From assembly GCA_021805025.1 (NCBI GenBank), contig JAJZGF010000003.1:1-64000 (forward strand): a DNA stretch of 64,000 bases. Direction: 5' to 3'. How positions within the stretch are numbered: the first letter of the stretch is position 1; every line of letters begins with the position of its first letter. Origin of the DNA: Acidobacteriota bacterium. GTDB taxonomy: Bacteria > Acidobacteriota > Terriglobia > Terriglobales > Acidobacteriaceae. Under the pieces are notes generated by a model. That model ran no database searches. It was not told the origin of the DNA and worked only from the letters and a program-made list of their open reading frames with translations. Made by a program: the position numbers and the translations under genes. Shown piece by piece: positions 48,037 through 57,817 of the stretch.

Positions 48037-50045
48037 CGGCGCAGCCGGCCAGGCAGACTCGCTGTCTGGCGCAGGGAGCAGTACGGGCCGTTCGCAGGAC
48101 CATTTGCGCCAGTGGACTGGCACTGCTGCTTGCCTGCTGTGGCTTGCTCCAGGCCCAGACCTTCAGCCTCGCCACGGACCGCGAGCCTGTGGCTTCGCTC
48201 GACGGCCTCTGGCGGCTCCATCCCGGCGACAACCCAGCCTGGGCCAGCCCCAACTTAGATGACTCCCAGTGGCCCCTGCTGCGCTCCGACGAGGACTGGG
48301 CCAGCCAGGGATACAAGGGCTACAGCGGCTTTGCGTGGTATCGCTTCCGTGTACAAATCCCGCCAGGATCAGACCACCTGTCCCTTCTGCTTCCCCCGAT
48401 GAGGACCAGCTATCAGGTATTCGTGGACGGCAAACAGATTGGATCCTTCAGTCAGATGCCTCCACATTGGCTCGTGCGAATGTCCCTGCCAGCCGAATAC
48501 CAACTGGATATTGGAAAGACGCCGGTGCCGGGAGAAGTAACGGTCGCTCTACGCGTATGGCACTGGTCTGGCTGGGCCAGGTATTGGGGCGGAGGCCCTC
48601 AGAGCGGCGGCGGAATGGCTGGACAGTCCAGCCTGATCGATGCACGCTTCCAGCGCCAGAGCGATTCTCGGTTGCTCAGGCTTGGCGGTACTTACTCGCT
48701 CGCGCTCCTGACAGCCATCTCAGGCACGATTGGCCTGCTCCTGTTTCTGATCCGGCGCAGGGAAACAGAGTATCTCTGGTTTGCGCTGAATCAGCTCGCC
48801 GACGCAATGTTCTATGGTTTGCACATTTATGCGAGTGTTCATGCCATCCCGCTCTTTCGCAGAGATTCGGCGGGGGAATTGTTGAATGTGATTGCCGCCT
48901 TGAGTTTCGTCCTTTTTCTGCAGACGTTGTTGCATGGCCGCAGGTCCGTACTCTTTTACATGACGATTGCGGTCGTGGCGGCAGACCCCATCCTTTACTT
49001 CATGCTGATGCTTGGTCTTTGGCCCAGCGTGGGTTCCATGAATCTGACCCAAGCGGCTTTATCGCTGGTCATTCTTGCCTGGTCCTGCGACCTTCTGATC
49101 AGGCGGGCAAAGGAGGGAGTGCCAGATGCCCGTCTGCTGCTGGCGCCCGTTCTCATCTCTCTGGGGGTGGGCTCCGTGAGCGCGGCGATCTGGGGAGCTT
49201 TTCAGCTTGGATGGCTGAAGACTTACTATCAGCCGTTCATTCTCTTCCAATCTCCGTTTTCCTTCGACGCCAATGACTTGATGGAGGTTCTGTTCCTCAT
49301 CGCCATGCTGGCAATTCTCTCCAACCGCTTTATACGTTCGCGCAGCCAGGAAGAGCGATTTGCAAGCGAGGTGATGGCGGCGCGGAGCGTGCAGCAGTAC
49401 CTCATCCCGGTGCACCTGCCGAATACACCCGGCCTCGCCATCGAAAGCGAATACCGCCCTGCCCGGGAAGTGGGCGGCGATTTCTTTCAGGTGCTGCCTC
49501 AGGCCGCGGATGGAAGCGTAATGATTGTAGTGGGTGACGTTGCCGGCCATGGACTCGAAGCGGGAATGCTTGCCACGCTCATCGTAGGCGCCATCCGCAC
49601 TGCGGCGTCGTTCACCACGGATACGGCCCGCATCCTTGCGCTGCTCAATGAGCGGATGCAGGGTCGTGGCCTCGCCACTTGCCTCGCGTTGCGCGTCGAG
49701 AAGGATGGCAACGCAACCTTGGCCAACGCCGGCCACCTGCCGCCGTACCGGAACGGAAAAGAGCTGTCCATCGAGGGCGCACTCCCGCTCGGCGCAGCTC
49801 CCGGCATCGACTTCCCTGTTCTGCATTTCAAGCTCGTGGAAGGCGACTCACTGATGCTGATGACCGATGGCGTCGCCGAAGCGCAAAACGCCGAGGGCCA
49901 TCTCTTCGGCTTCGAGCGTATCGCAGAGTTGCTCCAGAAAGGCACCGCCGGCGCTGCTCTTGCCAACGCCGCGCAGGCCTTCGGTCAGCAAGACGACATC
50001 ACTGTCCTCACCATCGCCCGCATGGCAGCAGCGGTCAGCGTTTGA
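48033..50045 (+). CDS. Membrane-anchored SpoIIE/PP2C-family phosphatase with N-terminal periplasmic galactose-binding-like domain and multi-TM core
   Basis: LDGLWRLHPGDNPAWASPNLDDSQW...SGFAWYRFRVQIP (GH2 sugar-binding-like); several TM segments; EYRPAREVGGDFFQVLP...VVGDVAGHGLEAGM...LMTDGVAEAQN...QQDDITVLTI (SpoIIE). Confidence 0.88.
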   Translation: MTAQPARQTRCLAQGAVRAVRRTICASGLALLLACCGLLQAQTFSLATDREPVASLDGLWRLHPGDNPAWASPNLDDSQWPLLRSDEDWASQGYKGYSGFAWYRFRVQIPPGSDHLSLLLPPMRTSYQVFVDGKQIGSFSQMPPHWLVRMSLPAEYQLDIGKTPVPGEVTVALRVWHWSGWARYWGGGPQSGGGMAGQSSLIDARFQRQSDSRLLRLGGTYSLALLTAISGTIGLLLFLIRRRETEYLWFALNQLADAMFYGLHIYASVHAIPLFRRDSAGELLNVIAALSFVLFLQTLLHGRRSVLFYMTIAVVAADPILYFMLMLGLWPSVGSMNLTQAALSLVILAWSCDLLIRRAKEGVPDARLLLAPVLISLGVGSVSAAIWGAFQLGWLKTYYQPFILFQSPFSFDANDLMEVLFLIAMLAILSNRFIRSRSQEERFASEVMAARSVQQYLIPVHLPNTPGLAIESEYRPAREVGGDFFQVLPQAADGSVMIVVGDVAGHGLEAGMLATLIVGAIRTAASFTTDTARILALLNERMQGRGLATCLALRVEKDGNATLANAGHLPPYRNGKELSIEGALPLGAAPGIDFPVLHFKLVEGDSLMLMTDGVAEAQNAEGHLFGFERIAELLQKGTAGAALANAAQAFGQQDDITVLTIARMAAAVSV

Positions 50046-50531
50046 AACCTGTTGTAAGCGGGAATAGGGCTCCGAGTTCGGTGCGCTGATCGGATAGACA
50101 TTCGGTCCCAACCCATCCCTTTCGTGCCACTGAGAAAAAAGGCAGGAAACGACCCACTCCGCCCGGTCGGCTCTCTCGTTCCATCGCGAACGCCCACCCG
50201 TTGCCCCGCCGCTATCCCCCCGCCGCGCGATCTTTTCTTTACCCCATTCCATTCATAAAAACGCCGCGGCACTTCGGCGATCTTCGCAGCCCGTACCAAG
50301 CTCCCTCTCCCCTCTTGGAATCTCGCGATTTTGCTGATCCTGCGGACTCTTTCCGCTACGTCCTATGCCATCCCCCGCAAATGCATTCCCGTCGGCGCAT
50401 CGCCTCCTTCAACGGCCCTGCGGCCGGACCTTCGGCACTGCATCGTGTTCACTTGCACCCTATGCAGGCGCCGCACAAGCCTTCGCTGTTCGTTACTGCA
50501 TTTGCGAATGGTGTCAGCGTGCAAATTCTCA

Positions 50532-50560
50532 TTGACACTCTGTTATGGACGTGATGTAAC
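50532..50560 (+). promoter_or_regulatory. Candidate sigma70-type promoter for the Ig-repeat protein gene
   Basis: TTGACA-17 bp-TGTAAC, about 155 bp upstream of the start codon. Confidence 0.45.
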
Positions 50561-50715
50561 TAAGAGCTACTCGTCCCCCACTCACAGTATTTGAGAGTAA
50601 CTCCGACGTAGTAACTTGAGTTTCCCCTGGTTAGTTACCACAACGAAGCGTTCGCTTGCACCGGATTCTATGGGTGGCAGGCCGTCATTCGAGCGACGAG
50701 GAGGTCGTCTACGCG

Positions 50716-53568
50716 ATGAAAATTCACTTTCGTGCAAGTATGCTGCTGCTCTGTACTTGGAGCGCTTTCAGCCTTGGAGCCAAGGCCCAGACCACAACCG
50801 GAATTCAGCTCTTCGGCCCTGTGAATGTGCGGCTGTCGCAAACCGGAGCGAGCTACAGCACTCCTCTCGTCTTCAACACAAATACGTTGACGCTGTCCTG
50901 TCCCAGCACACCGACGGCAACGCTCTCCGGAACTGCAGACGGCATAGGCAATATCCTGGTGGACAATAACATTTTCGTAACTTCGCCGACCAAAGGCCCT
51001 GCAAACGTCTGCAAAGGCGGGCAGATTGACGACGGCGTGGCGTTCCCTGACTGTTTCACCGCCGCGTATCAGGGGCCCGCAGGTGACGGAAAACTTGACG
51101 GCGCCGATGTCGATACCGCTTTCTACCCCAACTCAAACATCACGATTGTATCGACCGGTGGAATTCCGCCCATTAATATCAGCGACTTTTTGACGAGCGG
51201 CACGCAGCAGTTGACGATTGCGCTTGAGGATGAAGGTGGCTATGTCGCGAGCTCAAGCGTGTACCTCAACACGAACTGCAGCCTCAGCGGCGTGCAGAAC
51301 GGAGGTACGATCAGCGGCAACACAATCACCCCGACCAGCCAGCAAAATCAGGACTTCAATTTCAATCCGCTAACGGGCCAGCAGATCGGTTTTGAATACG
51401 ACTTGGCCGGCTCGTACGCAAACCAGAATGTAACCACCAATAACAGTGGCGCAATTCCTCAGGTGAGAGACTCAGGCCTGGCTTCAGGCGACTTTTCGAC
51501 TTTCGTCACCGGGACTTCCTTTGCGACGTCAAGCTGCCTGGTACATAGCGGCGAACTTGTAGACGGCCAACCCGCGTGCAAACTGTACACATTGGAATGC
51601 ACAACGGGTCAAGGCAGCTCCGCGGCGGGCGCAAATTGCCCGGTATCCCAAAAGCCCGACGAGGTCCTTCAAGAAGTGTTTGACGGACCGTCCTTTATAT
51701 TGGCCGACATATCCACTGCGAAAGGGACGTTCCACGAAGGCATGGGCTTCCTGATGGCGAAGGAAGCGTGGACAGGGGGGCCCTGCACGTTCGACCCAGC
51801 TGAGACCGATCTCGCCAGTGAACTTTGCCCGCAGAATCTGCTGACCACCTTCAGCGGGCCGGGATCGTTCACAAGCGGTGGCCAAACGACGCATCCGAAC
51901 TCGACCTTCGTCTCTATTTATGGCGTGCCGGAGGATCTAACAACCGTCACGATGACGGATGGAAATGGCAGCCCCGTGACGCTGGGACCGGGCAATTGGA
52001 CAAATAATCCCAATCCGAACTTCATGCTCTCCAGCCAGCCGCCCGATCTAACCGGAATATCACTTCTGGGAGCGACAAATTTTGTAGCTGCCCCGATCCA
52101 AAGCATCAGTTATGGCCTTTCATCGGCCAACCAGGTGCCTGCGCCGGGCAGTACCGGCGGCACCGACACCAAGCTCCTCAATCCCGTAAGTTGTCCAACC
52201 CCAGGCAGTTCCAGCAACTCGGTCGCGCCTGTATTCGCCCCGCAAGGTGCGCAACCGCTCGCCCTCAAGAACGACGGATACTACGCATTGCATTACTACG
52301 CGCAAGACTGCGCCGGAACGCAGGAGCTGAAGTTTGTGCAGGACAATTCAGGAAGCTGGACGACAAACTTCTATACTTACCCAATCAACTTGGATACAGG
52401 CACGCCAGATGCAACCCTGGCTCTTTCACCGGCAGGGTTGAGCTACTACCAGGGCGAGATCGTAACGGCCACGTATAGCTGCTCCGATCCCCCGCTCATT
52501 CCATCAGGTGCCCCCGCTTCGGGTATCATAACCTGCGGCAGCCAATCCTTCGGTACGGGGGTCGCTTCGGCAGGCCCATTCACCTCACCGGTGAATACAT
52601 CCATGGGAGGAGCGCAGAGCTTCACCCTGAACGTTGCGGATGCTGCAGGCAATCAGGCGCCTCAGTCCGTTTCTTACAGCGTGAACATCGACAGCCAGAT
52701 CCGGTTCACTCTGGCATCCAACAGCATTATCTATCCGCTCGGCACTGAGGCGGATATCCAGGTCCTGAATACGAATGGAAGCGTACCGACCGGCAACGTG
52801 ATCATCCTCGACAACGGCAACCAGGTCGCCACACTCAGCCTGAAGAGGGGCAGCGTGTACGACTACCTGAGCAATCTCCCTGCGGGTAAGCACTCGTTGA
52901 ATGCGGAGTACATGGGCGACAGCTCGAATCCCGGCGGCTACTCGGCGGCCGTGCAGCTCACCGTTCTGCCGGTTCCTGTAAAGCTGACTGCTTCATGCTG
53001 GAACACACCGTATCCCTATGGCACGAACTTCCAGTGCGGTGTGTATGCAAGCTCGAACGCGGGTGCTCCGCAGGGCGTGATCACTTACTCCTACGACGGC
53101 GGCGCCCCGATCAGCCTTCCGCTGGTTGCCGGTACGGCCAACATTGTGCTCCCCAAGCCTCCGGTGGGAACCCACTCACTGGTGATCAGCTACCCGGCGC
53201 AGACAAACTATGCTGCCGCCGGCCCGCTGAGCGAGAGCTTTATGGTCACGCCTGCTCCCGTCAACGTGCAGTTCACACCGTCGGCCTGGTACTTGACAGG
53301 AGGCAATTTGACGCTGACTGCAGCCGTTGCATCATGGAGTGCAGGTCCGCCCAATGCTACAGGTATGGTGACGTTTTCCTTCGGGAGCACCGTGCTCGGT
53401 GGTGCCGCTGTTCCGGTGAATGCTGCCGGGACTGCAAGCATCACGATTCCCGCGGTGACCCTGCCCAACGGCACGGATCTTGTGACTGCCACCTACAGCA
53501 ACGGAGCAAACTACGCCTCCGGGAGCACTTCCATCACCTTGCAGATTGCAGTGCCGACCGCGCCCTGA
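50716..53568 (+). CDS. Large secreted protein with C-terminal Ig-like (Big_3-type) repeats
   Basis: Signal peptide MKIHFRASMLLLCTWSAFSLGAKAQ; repeats such as PTGNVIILDNGNQVATLSLKRGS...LPAGKHSLNAEYMGDSS. ORF-track start at 50656 is upstream. Confidence 0.8.
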   Translation: MKIHFRASMLLLCTWSAFSLGAKAQTTTGIQLFGPVNVRLSQTGASYSTPLVFNTNTLTLSCPSTPTATLSGTADGIGNILVDNNIFVTSPTKGPANVCKGGQIDDGVAFPDCFTAAYQGPAGDGKLDGADVDTAFYPNSNITIVSTGGIPPINISDFLTSGTQQLTIALEDEGGYVASSSVYLNTNCSLSGVQNGGTISGNTITPTSQQNQDFNFNPLTGQQIGFEYDLAGSYANQNVTTNNSGAIPQVRDSGLASGDFSTFVTGTSFATSSCLVHSGELVDGQPACKLYTLECTTGQGSSAAGANCPVSQKPDEVLQEVFDGPSFILADISTAKGTFHEGMGFLMAKEAWTGGPCTFDPAETDLASELCPQNLLTTFSGPGSFTSGGQTTHPNSTFVSIYGVPEDLTTVTMTDGNGSPVTLGPGNWTNNPNPNFMLSSQPPDLTGISLLGATNFVAAPIQSISYGLSSANQVPAPGSTGGTDTKLLNPVSCPTPGSSSNSVAPVFAPQGAQPLALKNDGYYALHYYAQDCAGTQELKFVQDNSGSWTTNFYTYPINLDTGTPDATLALSPAGLSYYQGEIVTATYSCSDPPLIPSGAPASGIITCGSQSFGTGVASAGPFTSPVNTSMGGAQSFTLNVADAAGNQAPQSVSYSVNIDSQIRFTLASNSIIYPLGTEADIQVLNTNGSVPTGNVIILDNGNQVATLSLKRGSVYDYLSNLPAGKHSLNAEYMGDSSNPGGYSAAVQLTVLPVPVKLTASCWNTPYPYGTNFQCGVYASSNAGAPQGVITYSYDGGAPISLPLVAGTANIVLPKPPVGTHSLVISYPAQTNYAAAGPLSESFMVTPAPVNVQFTPSAWYLTGGNLTLTAAVASWSAGPPNATGMVTFSFGSTVLGGAAVPVNAAGTASITIPAVTLPNGTDLVTATYSNGANYASGSTSITLQIAVPTAP

Positions 53569-53602
53569 GCGGTGACGCGACGTACCGCAGCCGCACTAGA
53601 AA

Positions 53603-53643
53603 GAGAGGGTCCGCAACATCTCGGCGGGCCCTCTCCTTTTTTT
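53603..53643 (+). terminator. Rho-independent terminator of the Ig-repeat gene
   Basis: GAGAGGGTCCGC...GCGGGCCCTCTC followed by a T8 tract. Confidence 0.88.
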
Positions 53644-53840
53644 GACCGGTGAAGGTGACCAACTGCTCGCAACAACCGCCTGATGCGCACCGGCATGCGG
53701 CCCGCCCAAAGCGCAATGGAAGGGCTGATTCCAGCCACAGGGACAGATTCTGTCTGCCATGGAACGTGCAAGGTCGGCGGAGACACGAGAATTTGAGCCT
53801 GACCGGGCTGAGCGGATCAACTGCGTCCTTGCTTCACGTC

Positions 53841-55916
53841 TTAGAACGTTCTGGCAAGCCCCAGCGCCACAAGTTCCGTAGTAGATTCCTCGCCGGCTGC
53901 CAGTCGTGTCAGCGTAAGTACGGTAATATCGTCTTCCTGACCAAACGCCACGGCCGCCTCACTCGCCTCTTGAGCCGAAGGCCTTGCCGAGAAAAGCGTA
54001 TTCATACGCTCAAAGCCGTAGAGCTCACCGTTCTTACTGCGCGCCTCCAGCAGCCCGTCCGTATAGAGGCTGAGCTGATCGCCGGGATTCAGACGAACAG
54101 CCACCTCCGTGAATTCCGCCTGGCTTAGCAGACCAAGCGGGAGCGAGGGTTCCAGGGTCAGTTCCTTGCCGTTCAAATAAGGCGGAAGGTGCCCTGCGTT
54201 GGCAAATGTTACTGTGCCATCCATATCGAGGCGACAAACGATTGTTGTGGCAAACCCGCCCTGCATGCGGCCTACGAGGCATTGATTCAGTGCAGACATA
54301 ATCTTTTCAGGGCTGACGGAGCTTGCAGCCTCTGCGCGCATGACACCAACGATCATCGACACATTCATGGCGGCCTTCAGTCCTTTGCCGCTCACATCGC
54401 CCAGAGCGACAATCGTTGAGCCGTCAGGATTGGACAGTATCTGGAAGAAGTCGCCGCCGACCTCCTGTGCGGGCGTGTACGCACTGGTGACTGCATAGCC
54501 CTCCAGCGACGGCAGAGTTTCCGGGATGAGCATCTGCTGGATTTCCTTTGCGCTCTGTATCTCCTGCTCCAGGGCAGTGCGGCGCGCCTGCGTCTCCAGC
54601 ACGTACCGGTAGACCGCGTAGAGAATCGCGGCAAACAGGGCCAGAGAAGTGAGCTTTTCGGGCCCGAAAACCACACCCTGAATCTGGAAACTGCGATTGT
54701 CGATGAGGTTGGAGTAAAGAGTCCAATGGGTGAACCGCTGCCCCAGGGCGCTGGAGTCGGCAATCGTGCGCATGAGTTGCAGCAAAAAAGCCGTGAGCGC
54801 AACAGCCCAGCGGGATGCATCGAGACGCCGGCGTAGAGCCAGGGCAATTAAGGCAAATGGAAACACCTCAGAGAGCAGAATGCAAGTGCATAGAATCGCG
54901 TCTACCCACTGCATCCAGAGCGTTGCCTCACCCCAGAACAGGGCTAACAATCCGTCGAGAATGCCAATGATTACGGTCGTGCGGGCAAGAACTTCCGTCC
55001 ACTGCAGAACCCGCGGATCCTCGTTCAGTCTGAGAAGCCAGACAAGCAGGAACCACAGCGAAACGTTGGAGAGGACGTAAAGCGGCTGATTGATACATCG
55101 CGCCAACTCATAGGAAATGGGGATGAAGAAAAGATTCTGCAGAATTCCAAGTCCGACTGGCGTGACGGTAAAAACTCCAACCCACAGAAAGAGCTGCTCC
55201 TTGCGGCTGCGCGTCCAAAGAACAACACAGAGTAGCGCCACAAATGTCCGAAGCAGGACAAGGGAATAATCGAATAAATCCTGCTGGACCTCGTCCCACG
55301 TGATCGCCTTTTGGTTGAGTTCAATCGAATCGGGATCGCCGAGAGAGGGGACGGCATAAATCCCGCCCGACTCTGCGAGCGAGAAGATGTCCAGCGGCGC
55401 TTTCCAGACTCGAATGGCCAACACGCCCCCGGTGTCTCCATGGATCGGAAATGAGCGCGGGAAGACGCTGTAATACCAGTAGGCATGTGGTGGAAACTTG
55501 CCATAGCTGCCCACGAGCTTGCCATTCCAGTAGACATCGTAGGCGTCCTCCGCATCCGGAATCAGAACACGATACTGACCGGAGGCGCCGGGCTCCGGCA
55601 TGATGCTGATGTGACGCCGATACCACGCGATCCCTGCGTAGGACGGATGGCCTTGTGCGCCCCAGGGTGCATCCACCAGCAGCGACTCCCAAGCGGAGTC
55701 GTCGAAATCCGGGCGGGCCCATTGGGGGTCATCGCCGATATGGAACTGCCAGAGGCCGCCGAGATCAGCTGTCCCTTTGCCCATGCCGTCCAGCACCAGC
55801 GTGCGAGAGCTGGGAACTTGGGTTACACCCGGCTTCTGGGCGCGCACCATCACCGTGAGGGCCGCCATAACAACCAGGATCTTCACCATGTTCGACCACT
55901 CGCGCTGGGAAGACAT
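53841..55916 (-). CDS. Membrane-anchored SpoIIE/PP2C-family phosphatase with N-terminal galactose-binding-like domain (paralog of 48033..50045)
   Basis: LGGLWQFHIGDDPQWARPDFDDSAWESL...YAGIAWYRRHISI; TM core; AYTPAQEVGGDFFQILS...ALGDVSGKGLKAAM...LYTDGLLEARSKNG...GQEDDITVLTL. Start may be MVKILV (55889). Confidence 0.88.
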   Translation of the reverse strand: MSSQREWSNMVKILVVMAALTVMVRAQKPGVTQVPSSRTLVLDGMGKGTADLGGLWQFHIGDDPQWARPDFDDSAWESLLVDAPWGAQGHPSYAGIAWYRRHISIMPEPGASGQYRVLIPDAEDAYDVYWNGKLVGSYGKFPPHAYWYYSVFPRSFPIHGDTGGVLAIRVWKAPLDIFSLAESGGIYAVPSLGDPDSIELNQKAITWDEVQQDLFDYSLVLLRTFVALLCVVLWTRSRKEQLFLWVGVFTVTPVGLGILQNLFFIPISYELARCINQPLYVLSNVSLWFLLVWLLRLNEDPRVLQWTEVLARTTVIIGILDGLLALFWGEATLWMQWVDAILCTCILLSEVFPFALIALALRRRLDASRWAVALTAFLLQLMRTIADSSALGQRFTHWTLYSNLIDNRSFQIQGVVFGPEKLTSLALFAAILYAVYRYVLETQARRTALEQEIQSAKEIQQMLIPETLPSLEGYAVTSAYTPAQEVGGDFFQILSNPDGSTIVALGDVSGKGLKAAMNVSMIVGVMRAEAASSVSPEKIMSALNQCLVGRMQGGFATTIVCRLDMDGTVTFANAGHLPPYLNGKELTLEPSLPLGLLSQAEFTEVAVRLNPGDQLSLYTDGLLEARSKNGELYGFERMNTLFSARPSAQEASEAAVAFGQEDDITVLTLTRLAAGEESTTELVALGLARTF

Positions 55917-56097
55917 GACGAAAGGATACTCCGTTCAAGACGATTTCAAAACGGTTGCGGGGAAGATGGGTAGAAGCGGGCCTGAGACCCAACCCGGCTT
56001 TTGCGCATCCCTCGGTTTAACCTGCGATTGTGCCTGTCTGGAAGGCAGAACCGGCACGCGGGGTCCTGGTCAAGACAACTGCTTTCTTCAATCATTT

Positions 56098-57708
56098 TCA
56101 CTTGCTCTTCCAGTGCGCGCCGGGCCTGGCCACGGCATACATCTCCGCTCCAATCTGGTCGAACAACCCTTCACGATCCTTGTCGACAAAATATAGGTCG
56201 AAGTGGGTGCGATCCACGATGTACGTAAAGTGCGGATCGGCGCCCAGGCGGTTGAGCACCGTCTCGAACTTATGCGCGGCCCCGTCCAGATAGAACGTGT
56301 CGGCAGTCCCAACGATTAGATGAATGCGCCCCTTCAGGAGGGCCCGGCGCTCGGCCCACTCCTCTTCCACCCGATGAGCAAGGTCATAGTGATCGTGCCA
56401 ATACGCAACGACCTCCGGATGGACCGCACCCGTCTGGTGGTCGAACATCTGCTCTGGCGCCCCATCCTCGCCCTTGGGGGAAAAGACCCAGTCGAAGGAA
56501 GCAATCTGCCCGCCGAAGGGCCCCAAAACATCTTCCATGCGGGCAAACTCTTCAAAAGTGGCGATGACTTTGCCATTGTTGCGAAAGATGGGAACGTCGG
56601 AACCGTCCGCGCGGTGGTATACATTGGCATTCGTTGCGTAGAGGTCAGTCCCCGTAAAATCGTGAAAGTCACTCGGGTCGGGTGAGGTGGACCAGGTGCC
56701 GCCAAAAATGTCGGGGTAGGTGACCTCGAGTTGTAAGGTCGCCCAACCGCCGCTTGAATGGCCGTTGAGCAATCGCCCCGAGGGACGGGCGTCCATGTGG
56801 TACTTCCTTTCGAGATACGGAATAAACTCCTGTGTCAGCGCAGAGCCCCACGGCCCGTTGTTCACTGAGTCAGCGAACTCATGCGTGCCTTCCGGAATCG
56901 ACTCATCGAGCATCACCCAGATCATCGGGGGCATCTTGCCGGCCTCCATGCGAGCACGGAGTTGGAGACCCGCCACTAGCGCTCCGTCGATTCCGCCGCC
57001 AAAGCCATGAGTCCAGTACGCAGTCGGATACCTGACCGAGCGGCGGTCATTGTATCCCGGCGGCAGAATGACCCAGGCCGTGATGTTCACCCGATGACCC
57101 CAGAAACGGCCCAACTGAGGGCTCTCAAAAGTCTCAAGCTGGGCTACCCCCGGCTTGACCTGCGCCCGGGCTGCAGCCAGCCTGGATGCCAGCATTGGAT
57201 TCTCTTCCGGATGGTGGTCCAGCTTTAGAACAGGCTCGGCGCCCCCGCCCGGAGTCCAGGCCGGTAATGCGACAACCGGGCTGATCCAGTCCTGCCGGCT
57301 GCGACCGCTGTAGTTGTACGTGTGGTCCACGTCGAGCACCGCCTGGGCCTCGTATGTGGCGGCCGGCAGTGCCGAAAACGGCTTGGGGTAGGCCAGCTCG
57401 TCCGCATCGAACTCGACGGTCGAACCCGGAACCAGATCATGGACTTCGCGCGCCGCCACCCACGTATCATTGGGCCGGAATTCATTGATCTGGACCTCCT
57501 TGTCACCCGATCCTTGCTTCATAAAGACGAGCAGCCGTCCGCTGATCGGCTCAGAGACTGAGGTCGTAACCTGTACGCGAAAGAAAACGTGGGCCGGCAC
57601 AGCGGCCGTCTGGCTATGCAATGGCAGAAGTGCGGCAGCAATCAATGCACCGCAGTTCCCCACTGCCGCAAAGCAGAGGGATATCCTCACACGCTCAAAA
57701 CGCATCAC
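56098..57708 (-). CDS. Secreted esterase D-like alpha/beta hydrolase
   Basis: Signal peptide; RYPTAYWTHGFGGG; LLNGHSSGGWATLQLEVTYPDIFGGTWSTSPDPSDF (GxSxG); DRTHFDLYF. Confidence 0.8.
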   Translation of the reverse strand: MMRFERVRISLCFAAVGNCGALIAAALLPLHSQTAAVPAHVFFRVQVTTSVSEPISGRLLVFMKQGSGDKEVQINEFRPNDTWVAAREVHDLVPGSTVEFDADELAYPKPFSALPAATYEAQAVLDVDHTYNYSGRSRQDWISPVVALPAWTPGGGAEPVLKLDHHPEENPMLASRLAAARAQVKPGVAQLETFESPQLGRFWGHRVNITAWVILPPGYNDRRSVRYPTAYWTHGFGGGIDGALVAGLQLRARMEAGKMPPMIWVMLDESIPEGTHEFADSVNNGPWGSALTQEFIPYLERKYHMDARPSGRLLNGHSSGGWATLQLEVTYPDIFGGTWSTSPDPSDFHDFTGTDLYATNANVYHRADGSDVPIFRNNGKVIATFEEFARMEDVLGPFGGQIASFDWVFSPKGEDGAPEQMFDHQTGAVHPEVVAYWHDHYDLAHRVEEEWAERRALLKGRIHLIVGTADTFYLDGAAHKFETVLNRLGADPHFTYIVDRTHFDLYFVDKDREGLFDQIGAEMYAVARPGAHWKSK

Positions 57709-57817
57709 TTACCCCCGGGATGAAGCACGCTGGCTGAACGATCATTTCGAGTCTATCGGGGCAATCCGCGATGCAGCCATAAAAAAGCGCGACGCCCGTC
57801 CTACCTTCGCTGCACCA

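Noticed and set aside
48269-49276. 335-aa alternate-frame ORF inside the SpoIIE phosphatase gene
   Set aside because: Overlaps the better-supported frame; R/S/C-rich out-of-frame translation without motifs.
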